Source of the DNA: Nonomuraea glycinis
GTDB lineage: Bacteria; Actinomycetota; Actinomycetes; Streptosporangiales; Streptosporangiaceae
Assembly (NCBI RefSeq): GCF_014646515.1
Contig: NZ_BMNK01000018.1
Coordinates: 124,001 to 188,000, forward strand
Reading direction: 5' to 3'
DNA length: 64,000 nucleotides
Part shown: in pieces, positions 7,386 through 15,480 of the stretch
Layout: each line of letters starts with the position of its first letter
Position numbering within the stretch: position 1 is the stretch's first letter
The notes under the pieces: generated by a model
Database searches by the model: none
What the model saw: only the letters and a program-made list of their open reading frames with translations
What the model was told of the DNA's origin: nothing
Position numbers and translations under genes: made by a program

Positions 7386-7619
7386 AGCGAGACACCTGAG
7401 GCACAGTCGGAGGCGGCGATCGGCCTGGGCGGGGAGAGTGATGTGGTCGCCGAGCGGTCCGGCGCCACCACGGAGACGGGCCGCCGGCCTGTCCCCGCCG
7501 ACCCGCCGGAGGCCACGGACGAGGCTGACGACGAGGACGAGGCCGACACCGAAGAGGCGGCCGACGAGGAGAACGAAGAGGACAAGGTGCCTCACCCCGA
7601 GGCCGGTCCGACGGCCTAG
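7383..7619 (+). CDS. Small highly acidic hypothetical protein
   Basis: 78 aa from ATG 7383 with CAGGGG just upstream. The C-terminal half is nearly all Asp/Glu/Ala (EATDEADDEDEADTEEAADEENEED) and ends VPHPEAGPTA. No domain is recognised. The diverged second copy at 11940-11996 retains the end VPHPDAGPTA but has lost the middle, so the terminal ten residues are the conserved part. It is convergent with a remnant of a TPR-regulator C-terminus (7643-7696); the intact order peptide/regulator is seen in the right copy. It could be a regulator-linked peptide or a precursor; that is speculation. Confidence 0.55.
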   Translation: MSETPEAQSEAAIGLGGESDVVAERSGATTETGRRPVPADPPEATDEADDEDEADTEEAADEENEEDKVPHPEAGPTA

Positions 7620-7642
7620 AGGTCGGGCAGCCTTCCGCCGGC

Positions 7643-7696
7643 TCAAGCCTTCGCTGCCGGCCCTGTCGGGGTGAGGCCGCAGGAGCGCAGGGCGAA
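7643..7696 (-). pseudogene. C-terminal remnant of an XRE/TPR regulator
   Basis: On the minus strand this reads LRSCGLTPTGPAAKA and a stop at 7643-7645. The intact regulator at 12846-14423 ends LRSCGLTSAGPAART. The DNA around it (CTGCCGGCCCTG, GTGAGGCCGCAGGAGCGCA) is also shared. The rest of this copy is missing and the TetR gene follows at once. Confidence 0.65.
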
Positions 7697-7710
7697 GATC
7701 GACGCGTCCC

Positions 7711-8349
7711 TCACTTGAGGCTTTCGGCGTTTCGGGGTGAGCTCGTCCGCGGCCTGGTGAGACTGGCGAAGTAGTCCGTGAAGTGGCAGAGGCTGTCTTC
7801 GACCGCCTGGTCATCGCGGTCGGTGAGCCAGCCGAGAAGAAGGCCGTCCATCGCCGAGGTCATCATGCGGCTCAGAACCGGCAGCGGGACCGACCATTCG
7901 ACGTCGGCGGCTTCCCCGATCGCGAGCAGCAGTCTTTCGGTCTGCTCGAAGTACTGCTGGTACTGCCACGCGGCCAGGTCGGCCAGGTCCGGATCGCGCA
8001 TGACGAAGGTCGTGAACTCGTAGGTGAAGATCTGGCGTCCGGGTCGCGCCTTCACGTGGGACCAGCCCCTTTCCATGCTGGTGCGCACGGCCGCCTCGGC
8101 GGTGGAGCCGAGGTCCGGGACGGTCACCGCCGCGTCGACCATGTCGACGACGATCACACGCACGAGTTCCTGGTAGAGCTCCTTCTTGGAGTGGAAGCAG
8201 TAGTGGAACACACTCTGGTGAACCCCGGCCTCGGCGCAGATCGCCCTTGTCGTCGCTTTTGCGATGCCCACCTGCGCCATGGTGTGAAATGCGGCTTCGA
8301 CCAGGTCCTTCCGTCGTTGCTCCACCGACACGCGTGCCGACACGATCAC
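7711..8349 (-). CDS. TetR-family transcriptional regulator
   Basis: Start taken as GTG 8349, preceded by GGAGATGG; 212 aa (an upstream in-frame extension is possible). The N-terminal HTH is typical: RRKDLVEAAFHTMAQVGIAKATTRAICAEAGVHQSVFHYCFHSKKELYQELV. The C-terminal ligand domain is variable. The gene is divergent from the flavin monooxygenase at 8570, and the intergenic inverted repeat at 8451-8487 is the likely operator, so it probably represses the monooxygenase and itself. Confidence 0.9.
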   Translation of the reverse strand: MIVSARVSVEQRRKDLVEAAFHTMAQVGIAKATTRAICAEAGVHQSVFHYCFHSKKELYQELVRVIVVDMVDAAVTVPDLGSTAEAAVRTSMERGWSHVKARPGRQIFTYEFTTFVMRDPDLADLAAWQYQQYFEQTERLLLAIGEAADVEWSVPLPVLSRMMTSAMDGLLLGWLTDRDDQAVEDSLCHFTDYFASLTRPRTSSPRNAESLK

Positions 8350-8450
8350 TCCATCTCCGTTGATGCGGCCGGGATCGACCGAGCCGCCGCCGAGCCTCTG
8401 GCGCACAGGCTATCGGGCGCGACGCGCACTCCCACCCACTATAGGTCAAG

Positions 8451-8487
8451 CGACATAGTCAGGCGACTTGGTCACTTGACTATGTTG
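8451..8487. promoter_or_regulatory. TetR-type inverted repeat between regulator and monooxygenase
   Basis: CGACATAGTCAGGCGACT on the plus strand and the complement of the following block (CAACATAGTCAAGTGACC) agree at 14 of 18 positions, giving two inverted half-sites centred near 8469. The core half-site is ACATAGTCA. Placement between the divergent genes fits TetR repression. Confidence 0.65.
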
Positions 8488-8569
8488 TGGATCGGGCTCT
8501 AGCGTGCTTCCCCAAGGGCCTGGAGAAACTTTCTGGGGCTGCCCTTGACCACAGGAAGGGGAGAGCTTC

Positions 8570-9985
8570 ATGACCACGAAACCTCAGACCACCGATCGTG
8601 TCTGCGTTGTCGGAGCCGGACCTGCGGGGCTGGTCGTCGCCCGACAGCTGCGTGCCGCCGGGCTGCCGTTCGATGTGTTCGAAAAGCACTCTGACGTCGG
8701 TGGGATCTGGGACCCGGCGAACGAGGGCAGCCCTGTCTACCGCACCGCTCACTTCATCAGTTCGAAGTACACCAGCGGGTTCTACGGCCACCCCATGCCG
8801 GAGGAGTACCCGGACTACCCCTCCTGGCGCGAGATCCTCCAGTACATCCGAGACTTCGCCCAGGCTGAGAACCTGTATGAGCACATCACGTTCAATGCCG
8901 AGGTCGAAAGCGCCGAACTGCTCGACGACGGCACGTGGGACGTCACGGTCGGCGGCGAGAGGCGTCACTATCGGGCCCTGGTCGTGGCGCCGGGCGTCAC
9001 CTGGCACCCCAGCACTCCCGAGATCGCCGGTCGGGACACCTTCACCGGCCAGGTGATGCACTCGTCGGTGTACTTCGACAGCTCGACCTTCGCCGGCAAG
9101 CGCGTGTTAGTCGTCGGGGCGGGCAACTCCGGAGTCGACATCGCCTGCGACGCCGCGGCCGGCGCCGACAAGGCGTTCCTGAGCGTACGACGTGGATACC
9201 GGTTCGTGCCCAAGCACATCTTCGGAGTTCCGTCGGACGTGTTCATCAACCGCGGAAGGCCGCTTCCGGCGGGCGTCACCCTGCCCGACGACCCGGGCGC
9301 GCTCGTCGACGCGCTCGTCGGCGATCTGACCCGCTACGGCCTCCCCGCACCGGACCACGAACTGACGGCTTCCCACCCCATCCTGAACGACCAGGTCATC
9401 CACTACTTCCAGCACGGCGACCTCACCGCGAAACCAGACGTCGAACGGCTCGACGGTGGCGATGTCGTCTTCATCGACGGTACGCGTGAACACGTCGACG
9501 TGGTCGTGCTGGCCACCGGCTACGAGTACAAGATCCCGTTCGTGGACGAAGCGCTGTTCGAATGGAAGAGCGGTCACCCGCAGCTGTACCTGAACATCTT
9601 CAACTGCACGGTCGACTCGCTGTACGTGCTCGGGTTCATCGAGTTCGCCGATGCCGCCTACCACCGATTCGAGGAGATGGCGCAGCTAGTGGCGATGGAC
9701 CTGACCCTTGAGGGGGCCGACAAGGAGAAGTTCTCGGAGTTGAAGCGCACCCATCAGCCGAACCTTCGAGGCGAGATGACCTACATCGACACACCCCGCC
9801 ACGCCAACTACGTCGAGACGAACGCCTACCAGGCGGTCCTGGCCGAAGTTCGAGGCCAGTTCGGCGTCGCCGACCTGCGCGACATCTACGGCCCTGAGGA
9901 GATCACGCTGTCCCGGCGCCCCGACCCCGCGCGCGCCACATCGCCGACCACCGGCCCGGCGCCCTCACTCAGCACGTCGCGGTAG
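8570..9985 (+). CDS. Flavin-containing monooxygenase
   Basis: 471 aa; ATG preceded by AAGGGGAGAG. FAD site VVGAGPAG at ~13-20, FMO/BVMO-type fingerprint FTGQVMHSSVYF at ~158-169, NADPH site VVGAGNSGVDIA at ~181-192, and the C-terminal LATGYEYKIPF motif. Length fits class-B FMOs (N- or S-oxidation) rather than the longer Baeyer-Villiger enzymes. The last ~25 residues are Pro/Ser/Thr-rich and may be non-conserved. Controlled by the divergent TetR gene (inference from operator). Substrate unknown. Confidence 0.9.
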   Translation: MTTKPQTTDRVCVVGAGPAGLVVARQLRAAGLPFDVFEKHSDVGGIWDPANEGSPVYRTAHFISSKYTSGFYGHPMPEEYPDYPSWREILQYIRDFAQAENLYEHITFNAEVESAELLDDGTWDVTVGGERRHYRALVVAPGVTWHPSTPEIAGRDTFTGQVMHSSVYFDSSTFAGKRVLVVGAGNSGVDIACDAAAGADKAFLSVRRGYRFVPKHIFGVPSDVFINRGRPLPAGVTLPDDPGALVDALVGDLTRYGLPAPDHELTASHPILNDQVIHYFQHGDLTAKPDVERLDGGDVVFIDGTREHVDVVVLATGYEYKIPFVDEALFEWKSGHPQLYLNIFNCTVDSLYVLGFIEFADAAYHRFEEMAQLVAMDLTLEGADKEKFSELKRTHQPNLRGEMTYIDTPRHANYVETNAYQAVLAEVRGQFGVADLRDIYGPEEITLSRRPDPARATSPTTGPAPSLSTSR

Positions 9986-10070
9986 CCGACGGGAAGCCGT
10001 CCACCAGCAGGTGCGGGCGAAAGGACGGAGCTTCAGCGACGCCGGCGCTTCCTGGACAGGACGAACGTCG

Positions 10071-11708
10071 TCAGGTGCCGAGCAGGTCGTGAATGCGCCA
10101 GCCGTCTTCGTTACCGACTATGCGCATGGCCAGCTCCGCCCGGCTGGCCAGGTCGAGTGGGGCGGCCCCAGCGACCGCGTGACCGTGAGCGAGCCGGTCC
10201 AGAGCCGCGCCGACGAGAGGCCCGGCAGTTCGTACGGTTGCCGCAAGGGCGATCGACCGGGTGGAGCCGCCGTGCAAGACGATGTTCCGCTGGCGGTACA
10301 GCCGGCGAAAGCTGCCCCGGAGGTAGCCGTTGACCCGGCGAAGAGTGATCGATGGCGCTGCGACCAACTCCTGCATCCGCTCGAAGGCCGCAGCGGTGGT
10401 GAGGTCACTGGCGGGCCTGCCTGGCTTCGTGGCCAGCCACTGGACCAGTCGCTGTGCGCGCTGCCGGTTGTTGCCCTCTATCGCGGCGAGGTCCCGGTGG
10501 AGCCGAGGGTCGGCCGCACGGATCTTGCGCTCGTAGCTCAGCGCGGTCAGCTCGGCGCGCGGCCATCCGGCCGCCACCAGCGCGGCGGCCCGATCGGCGG
10601 ACACGGTGCGCCCCTCGTCACGGTCGGCCTCGTCGGTGTCACAGAAGTGCAGTGATTCCAAGGCGGCCCAGGCACCGGCGACGGCATTGCTGGGCGAGCT
10701 CTCCGTGAGCGGGGCGGCCAGCTCCAGTGCGTCGTCTATGCGTACACCATGTGTGCCGCTTTCGGGCAGATCGTAGAGTACGCCGACGCGCTCCAGGGAC
10801 AGGACAGTGACGGCGGGGTCTCCGCGGCGGAAATTCTGAGGCTCGGGCAGGCCGGACAGGAAGATCTGTGGGTGTACATCAAGAACTGTCTGTCCGCGCC
10901 GATAGCGCACCCGGTTCCGGATGCGGTCGAAGCGCTCGGTGATCTCATGCAGAGCCGAGACATGGTCGCGGGCACGGACACGGAAGAGCAAGCCACCGCT
11001 GGCGCGAACGGAAGTGACGGAGGGGAACTCAGAGGAAAGCCGGTGGCCCACCTCCTCCTGTGCCATCCAGTGGGAGGACTTGAGCGCGGCCTGGGCAGCA
11101 GGAAGCTTGTCCTGCAGGATGATCATTCCTTCGTACTCGCGTTCACCGAGTGACTCAAGCTCCATAAACAGTTCGATCAGGTCGACGGCGGTCCCGTTGC
11201 GGCCGAGACGAGACTTGACCTGGCCGTACAGGAAGTCTTGATGGAATCCCTCATCGAGCAGGTGAGCGGAGATACACCGGGCGGAACGTTCCACATGGAC
11301 GGGTTGGGTGGAAACGAGATCGCGCCAGCGTCGTAGGTAGCCGTCAGCGGTCAAATCGGCGATAAGTGCCAGCGTGCGCTGGCTTCGCGCGCCTGATTTC
11401 AGGGGAGAAGAGCAGGTTCTATGGATCTCGCGACGCAACTCGCTGTCTCCGATGGCGCTATCGGTCTTGAGGCGTGGCAGAAGCGATTCGCGGGCATACC
11501 AGGCGAGGGAGGCCGGAGACAGGACGTGTCGTCCGACCCAGTCGGCTGCTTCGACCGCCTCATACATCGACAGAACCGTCCCCACATCCCACAGGCGTCG
11601 ATGCCACGGCTGCCAGGATTCCAGTAGTTCGCTGACCCGTGCGCGCACAAGGGCGTCGGTGTCGGGCGGGGCGACAGTCGCCACGAAGTTCCTCCAGCCG
11701 GATGACAT
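10071..11708 (-). CDS. HEPN-domain hypothetical protein (ApeA-like HEPN at C-terminus)
   Basis: Start set at ATG 11708 (MSSGWRNF...), 545 aa; 30 further codons upstream would run into the right repeat and look non-coding. The long N-terminal region is helical and unrecognised. Near residues 472-479 the sequence RQRNIVLHGGSTRS is the RN-x(3)-H signature of HEPN nucleases and nucleotide-binding helical bundles, as in the ApeA-like C-terminal group. Such proteins often act in phage defence or abortive infection as RNases (family knowledge). Here it is a solitary gene between two diverged repeat blocks, with no toxin-antitoxin partner visible. GC and codon use look slightly lower than the catabolic operons. 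Confidence 0.65.
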   Translation of the reverse strand: MSSGWRNFVATVAPPDTDALVRARVSELLESWQPWHRRLWDVGTVLSMYEAVEAADWVGRHVLSPASLAWYARESLLPRLKTDSAIGDSELRREIHRTCSSPLKSGARSQRTLALIADLTADGYLRRWRDLVSTQPVHVERSARCISAHLLDEGFHQDFLYGQVKSRLGRNGTAVDLIELFMELESLGEREYEGMIILQDKLPAAQAALKSSHWMAQEEVGHRLSSEFPSVTSVRASGGLLFRVRARDHVSALHEITERFDRIRNRVRYRRGQTVLDVHPQIFLSGLPEPQNFRRGDPAVTVLSLERVGVLYDLPESGTHGVRIDDALELAAPLTESSPSNAVAGAWAALESLHFCDTDEADRDEGRTVSADRAAALVAAGWPRAELTALSYERKIRAADPRLHRDLAAIEGNNRQRAQRLVQWLATKPGRPASDLTTAAAFERMQELVAAPSITLRRVNGYLRGSFRRLYRQRNIVLHGGSTRSIALAATVRTAGPLVGAALDRLAHGHAVAGAAPLDLASRAELAMRIVGNEDGWRIHDLLGT

Positions 11709-11764
11709 GTTCGTGTTATCGGTTGCGGTCGAGTACAGCGGGGAATTATCCTCGGTAGAACTTA

Positions 11765-11947
11765 GGCAGGGGAGTCGTCCATTCGGGCCGCTCCCCACCG
11801 CCTTCTCTGGGCTGCTCGCAAGTCTTCCTGAGGAAGACGTCGAGAGTCAGGGTTTCCGCTGAATCAGCTCTGGGCTGAGCTGGTACGACTCATGCAGGTG
11901 AGCGGACTGTTCGGTATCAGATGATGCCGAGCGGGCAGAGCCAGGGA
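11765..11947 (+). repeat. Right copy of the ~190-bp diverged repeat
   Basis: It matches 7197-7385. The GGGGAG/CTCCCC hairpin keeps its length (11769-11796) and the GTCTTCC-TGA-GGAAGAC hairpin is preserved despite loop changes (GGA in the left copy). Retained pairing under sequence drift suggests a structured RNA or a protein-binding element rather than neutral decay. Confidence 0.8.
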
Positions 11948-11996
11948 CCGAGGAGGGCGCGAGGTGCCCCACCCCGACGCCGGCCCGACGGCTTAG
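11940..11996 (+). pseudogene. Internally deleted copy of the acidic small protein
   Basis: The block runs from the GAGCGGGCAG-GCCAGGG leader directly into GAG GTG CCC CAC CCC GAC GCC GGC CCG ACG GCT TAG, i.e. EVPHPDAGPTA-stop. The acidic middle seen at 7383-7619 is absent and no good start remains. Confidence 0.6.
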
Positions 11997-12050
11997 CCCA
12001 TTTTCCGCACGCGCCGCTGGACCGTCTCCTGTCAACGGCCGGCCAGCCCG

Positions 12051-12782
12051 GTGGGAGGCCACACCTCGCAGACGGTTCCGCGATTTCGTGCCATCGTCGG
12101 TTCGCTCACCGATCTTCAGAGAGGCCATCACGTGGATGTTCGACGGCCTTCGGCCGATGAGGTGTACGGACGCTACCGGCGGCTTGTCAGCGATCCCGAA
12201 TTGGATGTGGCGATGTGCTGGACGGTCGTGGTTCCGGGTGACGGTGCGGACTCTCTCACCCTGTATGAGGTGAGCGCGCGACTGGGCGGGGGGACCGGCC
12301 ATGAGCTGCACGGATCGGCGAAGCCCAACATCGTCAATCTTCCCCTGCCGCACCCAGGCCCGCGCGGGGTCATGGATCGATCCGGTGCGGCAGTCGTCCT
12401 GTACGGGCTCGACCATCTCGGATCCTCGCCCGGAGCGCTCCGGCGGCTGGCGTCGAATGCCCGGGTCTACAGCGCCTGGTGGAACGTCAACTCTGTGAAC
12501 CGCCTGTCCCTTGCCGTCGACGGCGAGGTGCTTGTTTCGATCGACGGGCTGTTCCCAGGAAATCCTGAGGATCACCCGAACCTGGCGCGGTGGCCCGAAC
12601 TGGCGGCGATGAGTGAGTTCTTCGACTTCGAGGACGAAGACTGGACCGGGAGAGACGACGGCTGGAGCTGGAAAGCAGGTTTCCTGACGGCCATCGAACT
12701 GGCCACGGGGGTGCGACTGGACCACCGGTGGCTGGACACGGAACACCCCTATCTAGCCCTCCCGGACCCTGTTCCAGAGTGA
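12051..12782 (+). CDS. DUF6461-like hypothetical protein
   Basis: Up to 243 aa from GTG 12051; a GTG at 12132 is an alternative, as the first ~25 residues look weak. The core matches the DUF6461 pattern: an early G...(V/L)YEVSARLGGGTGHELHG region, then ARVYSAWWNVNSVNRLSLAVDGEVLVSIDGLFPGNPEDHPN (the family's WNVN...F/L..A.DG.V...F....P block), and a helical C-terminus. The family is common in actinomycetes and has no known function. It sits between the decayed acidic peptide and the TPR regulator, convergent with the latter. Confidence 0.65.
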   Translation: MGGHTSQTVPRFRAIVGSLTDLQRGHHVDVRRPSADEVYGRYRRLVSDPELDVAMCWTVVVPGDGADSLTLYEVSARLGGGTGHELHGSAKPNIVNLPLPHPGPRGVMDRSGAAVVLYGLDHLGSSPGALRRLASNARVYSAWWNVNSVNRLSLAVDGEVLVSIDGLFPGNPEDHPNLARWPELAAMSEFFDFEDEDWTGRDDGWSWKAGFLTAIELATGVRLDHRWLDTEHPYLALPDPVPE

Positions 12783-12845
12783 AGCGCCTTTACCGGGGCT
12801 CAAAGACATTGCCTTCCATCGGCCTTGCCTCACCGCCCCATCCGC

Positions 12846-14423
12846 TCAAGTTCTTGCTGCCGGCCCTGCCGAGGTGAGGCCGCAGGAGCGCAAGGTCTCA
12901 TCCAGTTGGTGGACGTATGTGGTGGTCGCCCAAGGTTCCAGCCGGGCTCGGGCCTGGTGGATCTCCTGGGCCAGGCGGGCGGAGCTGTGCTGCTTGGTGA
13001 TGTCGGCGGCCTCGGTCAGCCGGGCAGCCGCCTCGGGGATCTCCTTGGCCGCCGTCAAAGCGCGGGCGTACCGGGCGAGTGCGAACCCATGAAGCCTCGT
13101 GAACCTGGGATCATGCCCGGCCAGATAACGCTCTGCCGCGTTCACGGCGTCTCGGGGTTGATTCAGTCGGATCAGCAAGGTGCTCCTCCTGGATTCCACT
13201 ACGGGTGGCGCGACCCAGTACAAGAACGTCGGCTCGTTCTCTTTCGGAGCTCCGGCTGACGCGAGCGCGTTCTCATGCGCGCGGGCACTCCCAGAGGCAT
13301 CACCCTCGGCGGCGTGGGCGAGCGCGCACAGCGCTTGATGCAACGAGGTGAGCAGCTTGCTCGGAGATCGGGCGGCCCAGCTCTGCAGGGCGAAGGCATG
13401 GTCGAAGACGGCGGCCGTCCGGTTCTGGTCAGTGGCCATCCTGCCCAGCCAGTAGTGCATGAAGGCGATCAACGTCGGATCTCCGAGATCGAGTGCCGCA
13501 CGCAACCCGTCACGCAGGGGCTGTTCGGCTGCCGTGTACTCACACAGGTCGTAGGTCAGGTAGCCGGTCAACTGCGATAGTTGTGCGTACGTGTCGAGCA
13601 ACCGGTCGCGCAGGCCCGGTGCCATCGACTCGCGGGCGAGGAGTTTGCCGACGGCCGTTCGCTGTCCGTTGACCGCTGGCAGCAACGTCGCGGGGCCGGA
13701 GACGTCGTCGGCTCGCCGCGCCTGCAAGGTCAGCTTCTCGAAGGTCCGTACGGTGGCCTCGTCCATCCGCCAGGTGTTGCGCAGTACGCCGGCCAGGCGT
13801 TCCTCTTCCTCAGGGGTGAGGATGCGCAGCAGGCTGAGCGCCTGACTGCCGCCGAAGACCAGGGCCAGTTCGAAGAGCAGCTCGCGTCGCTTCACGTCGG
13901 CCTCCTCGGCGCCGGTGGCGTGTAGCAGCCGTACGCACGCTGCGGCGTCCAGGGGCGCCGTGTCAGCGGCGGTGACTGCTGCGCTCTCGTCCATGGTGAC
14001 ATGGCGTGGAGCAGCGGTCCGGTTAGCGTCTGAGGCTCGGAAGTCCGCCCGGTCGATCACCTCATGATCTGCGGCTCCGTACGATGCCAGCCTCGCACTG
14101 GGCACCAGGTTGCGGGCGGTTGTCTGGTAGACCATGGCCAAGGCGGCGAGCAAGCGTGCGGGTGGCCTACGCCCGGTGTGCGACTCGAAGTCGTACAGGC
14201 GTGACTCCCGAAGTGCGGCGGTGCCCGCCGGATCGGCGTCGTTGACCAGCGCGACCACGTCGGCCGCGGTGTGGCCGTGTGCCAGCCGATACAGCCGCAA
14301 CGGGGTGACGTCGTGGGTGAGCGCGATCACCTCGGCGATCTGATCCCAGGTGAGACCTTTCTCCCGGAGCCGCTGACTCCACACCCGGGTCTGCTGCAGC
14401 ACCAAATAGCCTTCACTGGCCAT
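12846..14423 (-). CDS. HTH/TPR-type regulator (NsdA-like)
   Basis: ATG 14423 is supported by GGAGGTG about seven bases upstream; 525 aa. The N-terminus carries a short HTH-like region (WSQRLREKGLTWDQIAEVIALTHDVTPLRLYRLAHGHTAADV). The rest is helical repeats of TPR type (LSQLTGYLTYDLCEYTAAEQPLRDGLRAALDLGDPTLIAFMHYWLGRMA...), as in large actinomycete regulators that sense peptides or repress differentiation and antibiotic production. It probably acts in the cytoplasm and binds a peptide or protein. A remnant of a paralogue's C-terminus lies at 7643-7696 beside a complete acidic peptide gene, so peptide and regulator were once paired in both blocks. Confidence 0.8.
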   Translation of the reverse strand: MASEGYLVLQQTRVWSQRLREKGLTWDQIAEVIALTHDVTPLRLYRLAHGHTAADVVALVNDADPAGTAALRESRLYDFESHTGRRPPARLLAALAMVYQTTARNLVPSARLASYGAADHEVIDRADFRASDANRTAAPRHVTMDESAAVTAADTAPLDAAACVRLLHATGAEEADVKRRELLFELALVFGGSQALSLLRILTPEEEERLAGVLRNTWRMDEATVRTFEKLTLQARRADDVSGPATLLPAVNGQRTAVGKLLARESMAPGLRDRLLDTYAQLSQLTGYLTYDLCEYTAAEQPLRDGLRAALDLGDPTLIAFMHYWLGRMATDQNRTAAVFDHAFALQSWAARSPSKLLTSLHQALCALAHAAEGDASGSARAHENALASAGAPKENEPTFLYWVAPPVVESRRSTLLIRLNQPRDAVNAAERYLAGHDPRFTRLHGFALARYARALTAAKEIPEAAARLTEAADITKQHSSARLAQEIHQARARLEPWATTTYVHQLDETLRSCGLTSAGPAART

Positions 14424-14661
14424 CCGCCCCACCTCCATCAGACATTGGCCACCGAGTGTAATGCGACGGTCACATTGCGCACTAGGTCGAGCATGCCTGG
14501 GGGCACGGCGGGATGCCGATCATGAACGCTGACGGATTCGCCCAGGTCGGCGCTATGCCGGTAGGGGAGGCTCAGCAACTTACGGTGGGGATCACCATCG
14601 CTTGTCTGGAGGGGCAACCTTTCGGTGACACATCGATCCTCTTCCCCACGGAGAAGTCCCA

Positions 14662-15243
14662 GTGCATGTCGCCGCCGCCCTGATCATCCCCCGGCAACAC
14701 GAGCAAGATCAGCCGTGCCACGTCAAACGCGAGCTCGTCGATGCGATGATCGACCTACACCCCGGCGGCCTGGTCTGGCGGCGCACCTTCCCCGGCGCTT
14801 TCGCCCAGATCCCGACCGCCCGCCACTTCACCCGCTTCCTGCTGCTCGACTCCCCCTGCCGGGACGACGCCGAGCAGATCATCGCCGAGCTCAGCGCCAA
14901 CGCCGTCCAGCACACCAGCAGCGGCCGTCCCGAGGGGACCTTCATCGTCGAGATCGTCCGTACGACCGCCACGATCACCCTTTCGGTCTACGACTGCGGC
15001 TGGGGCGGCGTCCCCCGCTTCGGCGCCCCGTGCCGGACCATAGCTGAGCACGGCAGGGGCCTGGCCATCGTCGCCGCACTCGCGCACCAGGTCGGCTACG
15101 AGGGCGACGACGCAATCGGCCACAGAGTGTGGGCGAAGATCCACACGCGCCGTCAGTTCGAGAGCCACCCGGCGCCCGCGCTGGGCTGTCACTGTCAGTG
15201 CGTGGACATCGGTCGGTGGCGGACGGCGGCGGGAGGAAGCTGA
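14662..15243 (+). CDS. ATP-binding anti-sigma-type regulatory protein (HATPase_c, RsbW-like)
   Basis: GTG 14662 with GGAGAAG six bases upstream gives 193 aa. GHKL ATPase motifs: N-box AEQIIAELSANAVQHT, G1-like VYDCGWGGVP and G2-like EHGRGLAIVAAL. The FPGAFAQIPTARHFTRFLL start is typical of the short regulators found in large numbers in streptomycetes and relatives. It may act as a serine kinase/anti-sigma factor; the partner is not nearby. The Cys/His-containing tail (GCHCQCVDIG) is unusual and might bind metal. Confidence 0.82.
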   Translation: MHVAAALIIPRQHEQDQPCHVKRELVDAMIDLHPGGLVWRRTFPGAFAQIPTARHFTRFLLLDSPCRDDAEQIIAELSANAVQHTSSGRPEGTFIVEIVRTTATITLSVYDCGWGGVPRFGAPCRTIAEHGRGLAIVAALAHQVGYEGDDAIGHRVWAKIHTRRQFESHPAPALGCHCQCVDIGRWRTAAGGS

Positions 15244-15351
15244 GGGTGACGAGCGGACAGGGCGCCATCTCCTTTGGGCTGCTTGCTCGGAGACTTCGAG
15301 TGTCCATACGATCACGCTCAGCAAGGCCGCGTGGAGCGAAGGGAGATCACT

Positions 15352-15480
15352 GTGGGTAAGCACGAGGGCGACAAGAAGCACGACTACGAGACGTTCAAGC
15401 CTGACAAGGATCAGTCGCACGACGGCAACGCCGAGGGGGGCGGCACGCGGGAGAAGCCCGCCGACGGCGGCAAGAAGTGA
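15352..15480 (+). CDS. Candidate imiditide precursor peptide
   Basis: GTG 15352 is preceded by AAGGGAG at proper spacing, giving a 42-aa, extremely hydrophilic peptide with no Cys, rich in Lys, Asp, Glu, His and Gly. Asp occur at 7, 11, 18, 20, 24 and 38; D24-G25 and D38-G39 are the dyads most prone to succinimide formation. Its TGA overlaps the GTG of the methyltransferase (GTGA), so the two are translationally coupled. Imiditides are RiPPs defined by a single stand-alone PIMT-like methyltransferase turning Asp of a charged precursor into aspartimide (known for a Nonomuraea pair). Composition, size, partner and coupling fit; modification itself is inferred. An in-frame GTG at 15331 is a weaker alternative start. 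Confidence 0.7.
   Translation: MGKHEGDKKHDYETFKPDKDQSHDGNAEGGGTREKPADGGKK

Larger units (their letters stand above)
11709..12050. other. Gene-free stretch holding the right repeat copy
   Basis: These ~340 bp contain the promoter side of the HEPN gene, the right copy of the hairpin/peptide-leader repeat (11765-11947) and the decayed peptide (to 11996). Nothing else is recognisable. Confidence 0.6.

Noticed and set aside
7197..12000. Composite transposon or integrative element bounded by the two repeats
   Set aside because: The copies are direct but strongly diverged; no transposase, integrase or target duplication is visible, so only duplication and decay can be supported.
14625..15047. Alternative frame overlapping the start of the HATPase gene
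   Set aside because: Arg/Pro-rich with no motif, while the overlapping frame carries N- and G-boxes.
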